Source: Candidatus Hydrogenedentota bacterium | GTDB taxonomy: Bacteria > Hydrogenedentota > Hydrogenedentia > Hydrogenedentales > SLHB01 | DNA length: 20,880 bases | Assembly (NCBI GenBank): GCA_007118235.1 | Contig: SKRY01000148.1 | Span: forward strand, 1 to 20,880 | Direction: 5' to 3' | Shown: in pieces, positions 14,325-20,880 of the stretch | Numbering within the stretch: the first letter of the stretch is position 1 | Layout of the letters: every line of letters begins with the position of its first letter | The notes under the pieces: generated by a model | What the model was told of the DNA's origin: nothing | Database searches by the model: none | Seen by the model: the letters and a program-made list of their open reading frames with translations, nothing else | Position numbers and translations under genes: made by a program

Positions 14325-15104
14325 ATGGACAAGCTGGTCCAGTTTGAAACGCCCGAAAACATTACCGTAACATACCGGCTGGCGGGTCCGGGCCGGCGAT
14401 TCATGGCGGTGTTGTTCGACTATTTCATTGTCTCGGCGGCGGTTATCCTCTTATTCGCCGCCGGGCTGATCGCTCTCACCGTGTTCGCGCCCCAAGTGGG
14501 GGACATGGTCATTTATTGGGCGCTCATTCTCACCATCATGATCCTGGTCCCCGCCTTCTTTTCCCTGGCGTATTTTGTGTACTACGAGTGGCGGCGGAAC
14601 GGCCAAACCCCTGGCGCGTCCCTCATGAACATCCGGGTTGTCATGGATCACGGGTTTTCGTTGACCCTGTCGGCGGTCATTATCCGCACCCTCTTCCGGA
14701 TCATTGACCAATTCCCTCTTCTCTGGATCGTTCCCGTACTGAGCGAGAAATGGCAGCGAGTGGGGGACATGGTGGCGGGGACGCTGGTGGTGCGGGAGGA
14801 TGAGACAGCCCAGGACGCCTTGCGAACGCGTCTCATGGCCCGGGACCCCGGGGAAGCGGTCTTCCGGTTCAATCCGGCTCAGGTCAACGGTCTGGACGAA
14901 TTGGATGCGCAAGCCATTGAAGTCTTTCTAAGCCGGCGGCAAGGCATTCATCCCGAGCATCGCGCCCAATTGGCCGAACGTCTTACCGATGTCATCATCC
15001 AGCGGGCAGGTTTCGTGGAGCCGGTTGAAACAGGTCAGCGCGAGCAATTCCTCGAAGACTTGTTGGCGGCCCTGGCCCGCCGCGACGCGCGCGAGCTGGG
15101 GTGA
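14325..15104 (+). CDS. RDD family membrane protein with a ~100-residue C-terminal tail
   Basis: RDD proteins are small inner-membrane proteins of poorly defined function; some have been linked to ion exchange. The 259-residue product has the family pattern: an Arg pair and Asp in GPGRRFMAVLFDYF (21-34), NGQTPGASLMNIRVV (92-106), and KWQRVGDMVAGTLVV (142-156). Transmembrane helices are predicted at about 33-53, 62-86 and 113-137. A soluble tail (160-259) follows, charged and helical. The ATG at 14325 has AAGGGA five bases upstream; an in-frame GTG at 14307 lacks a spaced ribosome site. It starts 69 bp after the alpha/beta hydrolase stop and is probably co-transcribed with it. The tail has no motif I recognise. 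Confidence 0.88.
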   Translation: MDKLVQFETPENITVTYRLAGPGRRFMAVLFDYFIVSAAVILLFAAGLIALTVFAPQVGDMVIYWALILTIMILVPAFFSLAYFVYYEWRRNGQTPGASLMNIRVVMDHGFSLTLSAVIIRTLFRIIDQFPLLWIVPVLSEKWQRVGDMVAGTLVVREDETAQDALRTRLMARDPGEAVFRFNPAQVNGLDELDAQAIEVFLSRRQGIHPEHRAQLAERLTDVIIQRAGFVEPVETGQREQFLEDLLAALARRDARELG

Positions 15105-15138
15105 CGCCGCCTCACGCCGTTTGAAGCGTTTGATCCCC

Positions 15139-15169
15139 GGCGGCGCCCGGATGCCGCATAGGCGCCGCC
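15139..15169 (+). terminator. Strong stem-loop between the RDD and uronate-isomerase-like genes, no U-tract
   Basis: GGCGGCGCC (15139-15147) and GGCGCCGCC (15161-15169) form a perfect 9-bp GC stem with a 13-base loop, 34 bases after the RDD stop and 48 bases before the next start. No T-run follows. It may be a U-tract-less terminator or a transcript-stabilising hairpin. No promoter is evident between it and the next gene. Confidence 0.45.
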
Positions 15170-15217
15170 ATTCACGACACACAATTCCCAACTCACGAGA
15201 TCAGGAGGCCATTTGTC

Positions 15218-16483
15218 ATGACACAAACGAATGAACGGGTATACACCGCCGCCAACGCGGGTGAACTGCGCGAGGCCGTGGCGCGCATTGTGGATGAACA
15301 GCCGGTCACGGATATGCACACCCATCTCTATGCGCCGGTCTTTGGCGAGCTTCTATTGTGGGGCATCGACGAGGTTCTCACCTATCACTATCTCATCGCC
15401 GAGGCCGTGCGGGCTTCGCGCATTTCCTACGAGACCTATTGGGGGATGAGCAAGCCCGAGCAGGCCGCCTTCATCTGGCAGACGCTTTTCGTGGATCGCA
15501 CCCCCTACAGCGAAGCGTGCCGGGGGGTTGTGACTGTGCTCAACCGGCTTGGCCTGAACCCGGGCGATGGCCGGCTGGAGGATTTTCGCGCGTATTTCGC
15601 CAGTCAGTCCGTCGAGGATCAGGTGGACGACGTGTTCAAGGCGGCGAATCTCGAATCGGTGGTGATGACCAACGACCCCTTTGATGACATGGAACGGCCC
15701 GTGTGGGAGGAGGGGGCCGCCGTTGATCCGCGCTTTCACGCCGCCCTGCGCATCGACCCCTTGCTGAACGATTGGGAGAACGCGGCATCTATTCTGAACG
15801 CGCGGGGTTACAACGTGGACGCCGGCTTCGGCGGCCAAACGGTGGCCGAGGTGCGCCGCTTCCTCTCGGAGTGGATTCAACGCATGAAGGCCCTCTACAT
15901 GGCGGTGTCCCTTCCGCCGGACTTCGCCTATCCCGATGACACGCCCCGATCCCGGGTGATCCGGGAATGCATCCTGCCCACGGCCGAGGAGCACGGAATC
16001 CCCTTCGCCCTCATGATTGGCGTGAAGCGCGGGGTGAATCCCGCCCTGAAACTCGCGGGCGATGGCGTGGGCGTCGCGTCCGTTGACGCCGTGGAACGGC
16101 TTTGCGCCGAGAATCCCTCCAACAAGTTCATGGTCACCATGTTGGCCCGGGAGAACCAGCACGCCTTGTGCGTGGCCGCGCGAAAGTTCCCGAACCTCAT
16201 GCTGTTCGGCTGCTGGTGGTTCCTCAACAACCCCGTGTTGATTGAAGAGATGACCCGCATGCGCTTCGAGTTGCTCGGCAGCAGCGTTGTACCCCAACAC
16301 AGCGACGCCCGCGTCCTCGAACAAGTGCTGTACAAGTGGGACCACAGCCGGCGGATTATCGCCAAGGTGCTGGCGGACAAATACGAGGATCTCGTGGCGA
16401 GCGGCTGGAAACTGAGCGAGACCGCCATTCGCGAGGACGCGCAACGCTTGCTGGGCGGCGCGTTCTGGGATTTCCTGTCGTAA
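15218..16483 (+). CDS. Uronate-isomerase-like amidohydrolase-superfamily protein
   Basis: The 421-residue product has the fold signs of the glucuronate/uronate isomerase family, which interconverts uronates and ketouronates. The metal-binding DMHTHL is at 32-37 (H34, H36). Also present are LESVVMTNDPFDD at 145-157 (family V-TTDDP-DD), LFGCWWF at 329-335 and an active-site-like D-A-R at 363-365 followed by WDHSRRI. It is about 50 residues shorter than typical UxaC and clearly divergent. It has no neighbouring uronate dehydrogenase, dehydratase or KDG kinase, so a true UxaC role is uncertain; it may act on a different sugar acid. An ideal AGGAGG (15203-15208), nine bases before the ATG, fixes the start. 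It is bracketed by strong hairpins on both sides, so it may be its own transcription unit. Confidence 0.8.
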   Translation: MTQTNERVYTAANAGELREAVARIVDEQPVTDMHTHLYAPVFGELLLWGIDEVLTYHYLIAEAVRASRISYETYWGMSKPEQAAFIWQTLFVDRTPYSEACRGVVTVLNRLGLNPGDGRLEDFRAYFASQSVEDQVDDVFKAANLESVVMTNDPFDDMERPVWEEGAAVDPRFHAALRIDPLLNDWENAASILNARGYNVDAGFGGQTVAEVRRFLSEWIQRMKALYMAVSLPPDFAYPDDTPRSRVIRECILPTAEEHGIPFALMIGVKRGVNPALKLAGDGVGVASVDAVERLCAENPSNKFMVTMLARENQHALCVAARKFPNLMLFGCWWFLNNPVLIEEMTRMRFELLGSSVVPQHSDARVLEQVLYKWDHSRRIIAKVLADKYEDLVASGWKLSETAIREDAQRLLGGAFWDFLS

Positions 16484-16496
16484 CGAAGGCGAGGGC

Positions 16497-16530
16497 GCTT
16501 CCCGGCGTTTGGTGCTGGACGCCGGGAAGC
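16497..16530 (+). terminator. 12-bp perfect stem-loop after the uronate-isomerase-like gene, no U-tract
   Basis: GCTTCCCGGCGT (16497-16508) pairs perfectly with ACGCCGGGAAGC (16519-16530) around a 10-base loop. It starts 13 bases after the stop. Its position and strength suggest transcript termination or 3'-end protection, but there is no following T-run. Confidence 0.5.
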
Positions 16531-16600
16531 CGCTCCACGCGGGCCCGTATCCGGCGATTGCGGGGCGTATGCGGCATGGCATTCGGCCCGGTTTTGGCGT

Positions 16601-16606
16601 TATAAT
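16601..16606 (+). promoter_or_regulatory. Candidate -10 box for lptF-lptG
   Basis: A perfect TATAAT stands in GC-rich sequence 34 bases before the lptF ATG. No convincing -35 box at 16-19 bases and no extended -10 TG were found. The site lies just after the strong hairpin that closes the previous gene, which is where a new promoter would be expected. Confidence 0.35.
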
Positions 16607-16639
16607 CCCGGTTTCCAACCCGGAGTTCTCTTCACCGCC

Positions 16640-17767
16640 ATGCGGCTTCTCAACCGGTATATTATAACGCAAATCACCGTTCCGCTCCTTCTGGCGCTCG
16701 CGGTAATCAGCTTTTTCACTGTGGCCAACGAGCTGCGGGATCACGTCGACCCCGCCGGGGCGGCGATCGTGCAAACGGCCCTGCTTCAGGTCCGGCCGCA
16801 GGACCTGTTGTTTCTGGCGCTTCTTTTCCTTCCCACCGTGGTGATCTACGTGATTCCCATCACGTACATGACCGGCATTCTGTTGGCGTTTGGCGGGCTC
16901 GCCGAGCACAACGAGATAACCGCCATGCGCGCCGCGGGGATTCCGCTCAAGCGCATTGTCCTGCCCGTGGTGCTGGGCGGGGTGGTGCTCGCTGGATTGT
17001 GTTTCGCGTTGCAGGACCGGGTGCAACCACCGGCCGTGGCCCGGGCCACGCAGCTCATGTTCATCGACATCCCCCTGCGCATCACGCTGGACAAACTGCC
17101 CGAGGGGACTATGCACGACGTGGGGGGGTGGCGGTTCTACATCGGCGACCGGGATCCCGAGGAGCGGGCGCTCTACGACATCACCATCCTCATGCCCGGC
17201 CAGCGGGGAGAGACGTGGATTTATTACGCCCAGTCCGCCCGCGTGCTTCCCGGACGCGAGCGCACGACGCTTCGGCTTCAGAACGGCCACATCATTCTGC
17301 CCGATGAAGAGGGGCGGCTGGCGCGGAGCACGTTCAACGAGTGGACCCTGACGGCGCCGGAGCTTGTGCCCCGGGAAGAACGGGAGGATCGGCGGGCGCT
17401 GTCCCTTGCGCAGCTCTTCGCGCAAGAACGTGAACTGCGCCAAGCGTACGCGGCGGAGGGCGCTTCCGATGACCGCGATGAGCTGAGGCGTTTCCGGCGG
17501 GAGATCGGCGAGCGCATCGCCCTGCCTTTCGCTTCGCTGGCGGTGAGCGTGGTGGCCGCGCCCCTGGCGGTTCGGCGGCGGCGCGGGGGCAAGGCCTACA
17601 GCTTCGCCATTGGCGCGGGCGTTTTCCTAGCGTATTACGTGGTGATGATGCTGGCCGACCGCAGCGGACTCTTGCCCATGGGCGAGGCCGTGTTGCGGGC
17701 GTTCGCGCCGAACCTCGCGCTAGGCCTGGCGGGCGTGTGGCTCATCTGGCGGGTGGACAACGTATGA
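16640..17767 (+). CDS. lptF: LPS export ABC transporter permease, LptF/LptG family (first of pair)
   Basis: LptF and LptG form the inner-membrane permease of the LptB2FG transporter, which extracts lipopolysaccharide and hands it to LptC/A. The 375-residue product has the YjgP/YjgQ layout: an N-terminal helix starting LLNRYIITQI, and transmembrane helices at about 12-28, 56-84 and 104-124. The cytoplasmic coupling segment AEHNEITAMRAAGI lies at 88-101 between them. A large periplasmic beta-rich domain (about 125-290) follows, then three C-terminal helices beginning near IALPFASLAVSVVAAPLAV. The last four bases overlap lptG (ATGA). Family members are hard to tell apart, so lptF rather than lptG rests on gene order. 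Its ribosome site is weak (GGAG at 16622-16625, 14 bases away). Confidence 0.88.
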   Translation: MRLLNRYIITQITVPLLLALAVISFFTVANELRDHVDPAGAAIVQTALLQVRPQDLLFLALLFLPTVVIYVIPITYMTGILLAFGGLAEHNEITAMRAAGIPLKRIVLPVVLGGVVLAGLCFALQDRVQPPAVARATQLMFIDIPLRITLDKLPEGTMHDVGGWRFYIGDRDPEERALYDITILMPGQRGETWIYYAQSARVLPGRERTTLRLQNGHIILPDEEGRLARSTFNEWTLTAPELVPREEREDRRALSLAQLFAQERELRQAYAAEGASDDRDELRRFRREIGERIALPFASLAVSVVAAPLAVRRRRGGKAYSFAIGAGVFLAYYVVMMLADRSGLLPMGEAVLRAFAPNLALGLAGVWLIWRVDNV

Positions 17768-18846
17768 CCACCCTCGACCGCTATTTGATGGGCCAGACCG
17801 TGGGCGTGCTCGTGAAGACCCTCCTGACCTTCGCGGGCCTGTTTGTGCTGATCGACTACCTCACCGATCTCCGCACGGACGCGGCGGCGCACAATGTCCC
17901 GTGGCTCGTGGTGGCGCAGTACTACCTCTACTTCTCGCCTCATATTCTGTTCGAGGCCGCGCCGCTCGCCATGCTGGTGGCGGGGCTCCTCGTGTTGGGC
18001 AAGGCGGCCGAACACAACGAAGTGACGGCGGCCCTGGCGGGAGGCATCAGCCTCTATCGTCTGGTTTGGGCGCCGGTTCTCGTGGCGTTCGTGTTCGCGC
18101 TGTTGTCCTTTGGGTTGGAGGAAGGCTTCGGCTCGCGGGCCATCGCGGAGGCCGACCGGCTGGAGCGCAACTACTTTGGCCAACGCCGGGATGACCCGCG
18201 CGGGAGCCAGAGCTGGGTGAACCTCGACGGCGGCTGGACGTGCCACATCATGAAATACAACCGGCTCGCCAATACGGGCGAGCAAGCCATTTTGCACCGA
18301 ATTGGGTCCGATGCCGTGGAGCAGATCCTGGCGGACCGCATCTTCTGGGATGAGGCCGAAGGGCAGTGGTATCTGGAGGATGGACGCTGGGTGGTGTTCG
18401 ACGCCGAAGTGAACGCCATCCTCGAGGACCACCGGATCACGCAACGTCCCGCGCCCATTCAGGAGTCCCCCCAGGCGTTGTTCGCCATCGCCGAGCCGCC
18501 CGAAACCAAACGCGCGGCCGAGCTAGCCGAGGACATCCGGTGGGCGGAGGGCCGCGGCATACCCACGCACTCGCTGTGGGTGGACTATCACGTCAAGTTC
18601 TCCCGGCCCGCCCTGAGTTTTGTGATGATCTGGCTGGCGATTCCGTTTGCTTTGCGCTTGCGCCGGGGCGGACTCGCCATCAGCTTCGGCGCCAGCATCG
18701 TCATCGCCATTGTCTACCTTCTCGTCTTCAGCGTAAGCACCGCCTTTGGCCACGTCGGCCAAATCCCCCCTGTCGTGGCGGCGTGGCTGGCGAACGTGCT
18801 GTTTCTCGTGGTTGGAATCGCGCTGTTCAGCCGCACCCCGACCTGA
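17764..18846 (+). CDS. lptG: LPS export ABC transporter permease, LptF/LptG family (second of pair)
   Basis: This is the partner permease of the gene before it. The ATG at 17764 overlaps the upstream TGA (ATGA) and gives the family N-terminus TLDRYLMGQTVGVLVKTLL; a GTG nine codons earlier is in frame but would add a non-family peptide. The 360-residue product has three N-terminal helices (about 12-33, 60-85, 103-122) with AEHNEVTAALAGGISLYRL between the second and third. A periplasmic domain (about 125-280) follows. The last three helices begin at VKFSRPALSFVMIWLAIPFAL. Tight coupling to the previous gene supports one LptFG heterodimer. No LptB, LptC or LptA gene is in the window. No hairpin terminator was found after it. 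Confidence 0.88.
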   Translation: MTTLDRYLMGQTVGVLVKTLLTFAGLFVLIDYLTDLRTDAAAHNVPWLVVAQYYLYFSPHILFEAAPLAMLVAGLLVLGKAAEHNEVTAALAGGISLYRLVWAPVLVAFVFALLSFGLEEGFGSRAIAEADRLERNYFGQRRDDPRGSQSWVNLDGGWTCHIMKYNRLANTGEQAILHRIGSDAVEQILADRIFWDEAEGQWYLEDGRWVVFDAEVNAILEDHRITQRPAPIQESPQALFAIAEPPETKRAAELAEDIRWAEGRGIPTHSLWVDYHVKFSRPALSFVMIWLAIPFALRLRRGGLAISFGASIVIAIVYLLVFSVSTAFGHVGQIPPVVAAWLANVLFLVVGIALFSRTPT

Positions 18847-18871
18847 GCCGTTCCCTCTCCTGATCGAAATT

Positions 18872-18909
18872 CCTACCATCTGGCGCCTTTGCATGATTGC
18901 GCCTACCAT
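18872..18909 (+). promoter_or_regulatory. Direct repeats upstream of the sigma-54 promoter, candidate activator sites
   Basis: CCTACCAT occurs at 18872-18879 and again at 18902-18909, exactly 30 bases apart (about three helical turns). GGCGC (18882-18886) and GCGCC (18899-18903) form an inverted repeat at the same place. They lie about 110-145 bases upstream of the -24/-12 promoter, the usual distance for enhancer-binding-protein sites. A near copy in reverse (CCTACAAT on the minus strand) lies at 19001-19008. They do not match the NtrC consensus well. Confidence 0.3.
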
Positions 18910-19014
18910 TTCGTATGTTGTGGTCCTTGGGCCAACCTCTCCTGGCTTTCCCTGTTGCCCCTCCCGTCTTCGTAAGTCCTTTCGCCACAACGATGTACCC
19001 ATTGTAGGGTGTCC

Positions 19015-19031
19015 TTGGCACGCGTATTGCT
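19015..19031 (+). promoter_or_regulatory. Sigma-54 (RpoN) promoter for amt-PII
   Basis: T-TGGCACG-CGTA-TTGCT matches the sigma-54 consensus TGGCACG-N4-TTGCW exactly, with the -24 GG (19017-19018) and -12 GC (19029-19030) separated by the required 10 bases. Transcription would start about 12 bases past the GC, near 19042, leaving a leader of about 100 bases with a 6-bp hairpin (GACGGC 19095-19100 / GCCGTC 19108-19113). Ammonium transporter and PII genes are classical nitrogen-regulated sigma-54 targets. The remainder of the 294-bp gap holds only the upstream repeats. Confidence 0.9.
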
Positions 19032-19140
19032 CCTGTAGCGGTGTCCCGCCGCAACACTTCATTTGCCCAGCAACGGGCGCCACCCATTGAGAGAGACGGC
19101 TGTACGGGCCGTCCGCATCACTAGGAAAGGAGCAATACGC

Positions 19141-20451
19141 ATGACAAGAGGAAAGAAAGGTTTAGGGCTATTGATGGGTCTTCCCATCGCCTTGGCGCTG
19201 TACTTGGGTTTCGCGCCGGGGGCCATGGCGGAAGAGATATCGATCGAGATGTTCACGATCAACAATCTGTGGATTCTCGTGGCGACGTTTCTGGTGTTCA
19301 CGATGCACCTCGGCTTCGCCAGCCTGGAAGCAGGGATGACCCGCGCCAAGAACGTCGTCAACATCCTGTTCAAGAACGTGTTCATCATTTCGATGGGTAT
19401 CCTGGTCTACGCCATCATCGGGTTCAGCTTCATGTATCCCGGCGAATTCGGAGGCGTATTCGGATGGGCCGGTCTTGGGCTGGATCCGGGGCCGGACGGT
19501 CAGACGATGGCCTACGATCCCGGGTTCACGTACTACACCGACTTCATCTTCCAGGCCATGTTCGCGGCGACCGCCGCCACCATCGTCTCCGGCGCGGTGG
19601 CGGAACGGATCAAGCTTCCCTCGTTCATGATCTTCAGCACAGTCTACGTCGCGACCACGTATCCCATCGTCGGTTCGTGGGTGTGGGGCGGCGGCTGGCT
19701 GGATGAAATGGGCTTCATGGACTTCGCGGGCTCGACCCTGGTCCACAGCGCGGGCGGCTGGGCGGCCTTGGCGGGCGTCATTTTGCTCGGTCCCCGGCTC
19801 GGCAAGTACGTCGGCGGCGTCATACGGCCCATCGAGGGCCACAGCATGCCCCTGGTCACCATCGGCGTGTTCCTCCTATGGCTAGGCTGGTTCGGTTTCA
19901 ACGGCGGCTCCGTGCTCACGGCGGATCCCGATGAAGTGTCCTACGTCTTCGTGACCACGGCCATCGCGGCGGCGGCGGGCATCTTCGGCGCCATGGCCAC
20001 GTCGTGGACCGTTCAGTCCAAGCCCGACCTCACCATGACGCTCAACGGCGCGCTCGCGGGACTCGTGGGCATCACCGCCGGGGCCGACGTCATCCCCGTC
20101 TTCTGGTCGGCCGTGGTGGGGCTTATCGCCGGCGTCATCGTGGTGCTCGCCGTGCTCGGCTTCGACCGCATCGGGATTGACGACCCCGTCGGCGCCATCT
20201 CCGTACACGCCATCTGCGGCGTGTGGGGCACGCTGGCCGTGGGCATCTTCGGCGGCGGCAGTTTCGTAACCCAGCTCATCGGCGTCGGGGCGTCGGGGCT
20301 GACGTATTTCATCACGGCGTTCATTTTCTTCGCCATCTTGAAGGCTACGCTCGGCATCCGGATTTCCGAGACCGAGGAGAACCGCGGACTGGACATCGAC
20401 GAACACGGCATGGAGGCGTACGGCGGCTTCCAAATCTTCACCAGCAAATAA
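19141..20451 (+). CDS. amt: Ammonium transporter (Amt family)
   Basis: This trimeric inner-membrane channel takes up ammonium under nitrogen limitation. The start at 19141 has AAAGGAG at 19126-19132 and gives a signal peptide (residues 1-30, ending PGAMA) and a 436-residue precursor of normal size with 11 expected helices. Signature segments are GAVAERIKLPSF (151-162), the first pore His in VHSAGGW (H202), IEGHSMPLVTIGVFLLWLGWFGFNGG in part (231-256), ITAGADVI (311-318) and the second pore His in SVHAICGVWGT (H356). The C-terminal tail ISETEENRGLDIDEHGMEAYGG matches the regulatory tail that PII binds. It is followed 37 bases later by a PII gene, the usual partner, and preceded by a sigma-54 promoter. 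Confidence 0.97.
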   Translation: MTRGKKGLGLLMGLPIALALYLGFAPGAMAEEISIEMFTINNLWILVATFLVFTMHLGFASLEAGMTRAKNVVNILFKNVFIISMGILVYAIIGFSFMYPGEFGGVFGWAGLGLDPGPDGQTMAYDPGFTYYTDFIFQAMFAATAATIVSGAVAERIKLPSFMIFSTVYVATTYPIVGSWVWGGGWLDEMGFMDFAGSTLVHSAGGWAALAGVILLGPRLGKYVGGVIRPIEGHSMPLVTIGVFLLWLGWFGFNGGSVLTADPDEVSYVFVTTAIAAAAGIFGAMATSWTVQSKPDLTMTLNGALAGLVGITAGADVIPVFWSAVVGLIAGVIVVLAVLGFDRIGIDDPVGAISVHAICGVWGTLAVGIFGGGSFVTQLIGVGASGLTYFITAFIFFAILKATLGIRISETEENRGLDIDEHGMEAYGGFQIFTSK

Positions 20452-20488
20452 GCGCGGGCAACCCCCAGCCATAAGGAGATAGCATGAG

Positions 20489-20830
20489 ATGAAACTGATT
20501 ATCGCGTACATACAACCCGAACGGCTCAACCAAGTGAAGCAAGCCCTGTTCGAACACGACGTCAAGCGCATGTCGGTGACCAACGCCCTGGGATGCGGTC
20601 AGCAGATGGGTTACAGCGAGACCTATCGCGGCGCCACGGTCGAGGTCAATCTGCTCAAGAAAATCCGCATGGAAATCGCGGTCAACGAGGACTTTGTCAA
20701 GACCGCCGTCGACGCCATCATTAAAGGCGCGAAAACCGGCGGGATCGGCGATGGCAAGATCTTCATCCTTGACCTTGGCGAATGCATCCGGATTCGCACG
20801 GGCGAAACCGGCAAGAACGCCATCGGCTAA
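20489..20830 (+). CDS. glnB: Nitrogen regulatory protein P-II (GlnB/GlnK family) lacking Tyr51
   Basis: PII proteins are trimers that read ATP/ADP and 2-oxoglutarate and plug Amt channels or control nitrogen enzymes. The 113-residue product is standard in length and keeps the ligand-binding residues Q39, K58, K90 (GDGKIF) and R101/R103. In the T-loop the usual RGAEY51 reads RGATV, so the uridylylated Tyr51 is Val; residue 49 is Ala, not the phosphorylated Ser of cyanobacteria. Tyr46 is kept. Control is thus probably by ligands alone. Linkage to amt makes it functionally GlnK-like. AAGGAG at 20473-20478 serves the ATG at 20489. Another ATG at 20484 opens a two-codon frame (ATG-AGA-TGA) overlapping this start. 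Confidence 0.95.
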   Translation: MKLIIAYIQPERLNQVKQALFEHDVKRMSVTNALGCGQQMGYSETYRGATVEVNLLKKIRMEIAVNEDFVKTAVDAIIKGAKTGGIGDGKIFILDLGECIRIRTGETGKNAIG

Positions 20831-20842
20831 CCCATCGCGCGC

Positions 20843-20880
20843 GGCCCGGCCCTTCCCCGAACGGGAGTAGCGGCCGGGCC
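20843..20880 (+). terminator. Hairpin after the PII gene, cut by the window end
   Basis: GGCCCGGCC (20843-20851) and GGCCGGGCC (20872-20880) are perfect 9-bp reverse complements around a 20-base loop. The loop contains a small CCCG-AA-CGGG hairpin (20856-20865). It begins 12 bases after the PII stop. Whether a T-run follows cannot be seen because the window ends at the last stem base. Confidence 0.65.

Noticed and set aside
15353..17443. Minus-strand open frame of nearly 700 codons across the uronate-isomerase-like and lptF genes
   Set aside because: Shadow frame spanning two genes and a structured intergenic region; composition rich in His, Arg and Pro as expected for antisense translation.

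Overview
This window looks like an ordinary chromosomal stretch from a GC-rich, diderm (outer-membrane) bacterium, probably one end of a metagenomic contig. It carries F-type ATP synthase genes, trigger factor, ClpP, glgC, LptF/LptG-type LPS-export permeases and a sigma-54-driven amt-PII unit. The LptF/G pair argues for an LPS-bearing outer membrane. The mix of a stand-alone uronate-isomerase-like protein, a GNAT-nitrilase fusion, an RDD protein with a long tail and a planctomycete-style alpha/beta hydrolase suggests a PVC-like or Hydrogenedentota-like lineage; this assignment is from memory and weak. No phage, insertion sequence, CRISPR array or rRNA was seen.

Layout. Positions 1-229 are an imperfect palindrome: bases 1-114 are an antisense copy of part of atpA, and the real atpA frame is only trustworthy from about 116. 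atpA (5' truncated), atpG, atpD and atpC follow tightly to 4085. After a 215-bp gap comes a membrane-anchored GH3-like protein with two LysM domains (4301-6169). A 426-bp non-coding stretch then holds a good sigma-70-type promoter and a strongly structured leader RNA, followed by tRNA-Leu(UAG), tig and clpP (to 8807) and a classical intrinsic terminator. glgC (9019-10329) meets a minus-strand pair, GNAT-nitrilase then TSUP permease (12758 down to 10356), driven from a near-consensus minus-strand promoter at 13012-13040. Plus-strand genes resume with an alpha/beta hydrolase, an RDD membrane protein and a uronate-isomerase-like amidohydrolase, then lptF-lptG overlapping by 4 bp. The window ends with a textbook sigma-54 promoter, amt and a PII gene, closed by a hairpin at the last base.

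How the genes work together. The ATP synthase genes form one operon for the F1 sector. tRNA-Leu/tig/clpP is a protein-folding and turnover unit. lptF/lptG encode the two permeases of the LPS-export ABC transporter. amt-PII is nitrogen-limitation-induced ammonium uptake plus its regulator. The minus-strand pair may couple an acetyltransferase/amidase to an exporter, but its substrate is unknown.

The observations most worth a second look are: the fold-back whose arms differ only at synonymous third-codon positions; the leader RNA with two competing copies of the same pairing element; two apparent pseudoenzymes (a GH3 domain without its usual nucleophile and acid/base, and an alpha/beta hydrolase with Gly in place of the nucleophilic Ser); and the unusual PII T-loop. 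No clearly new biological system is evident.
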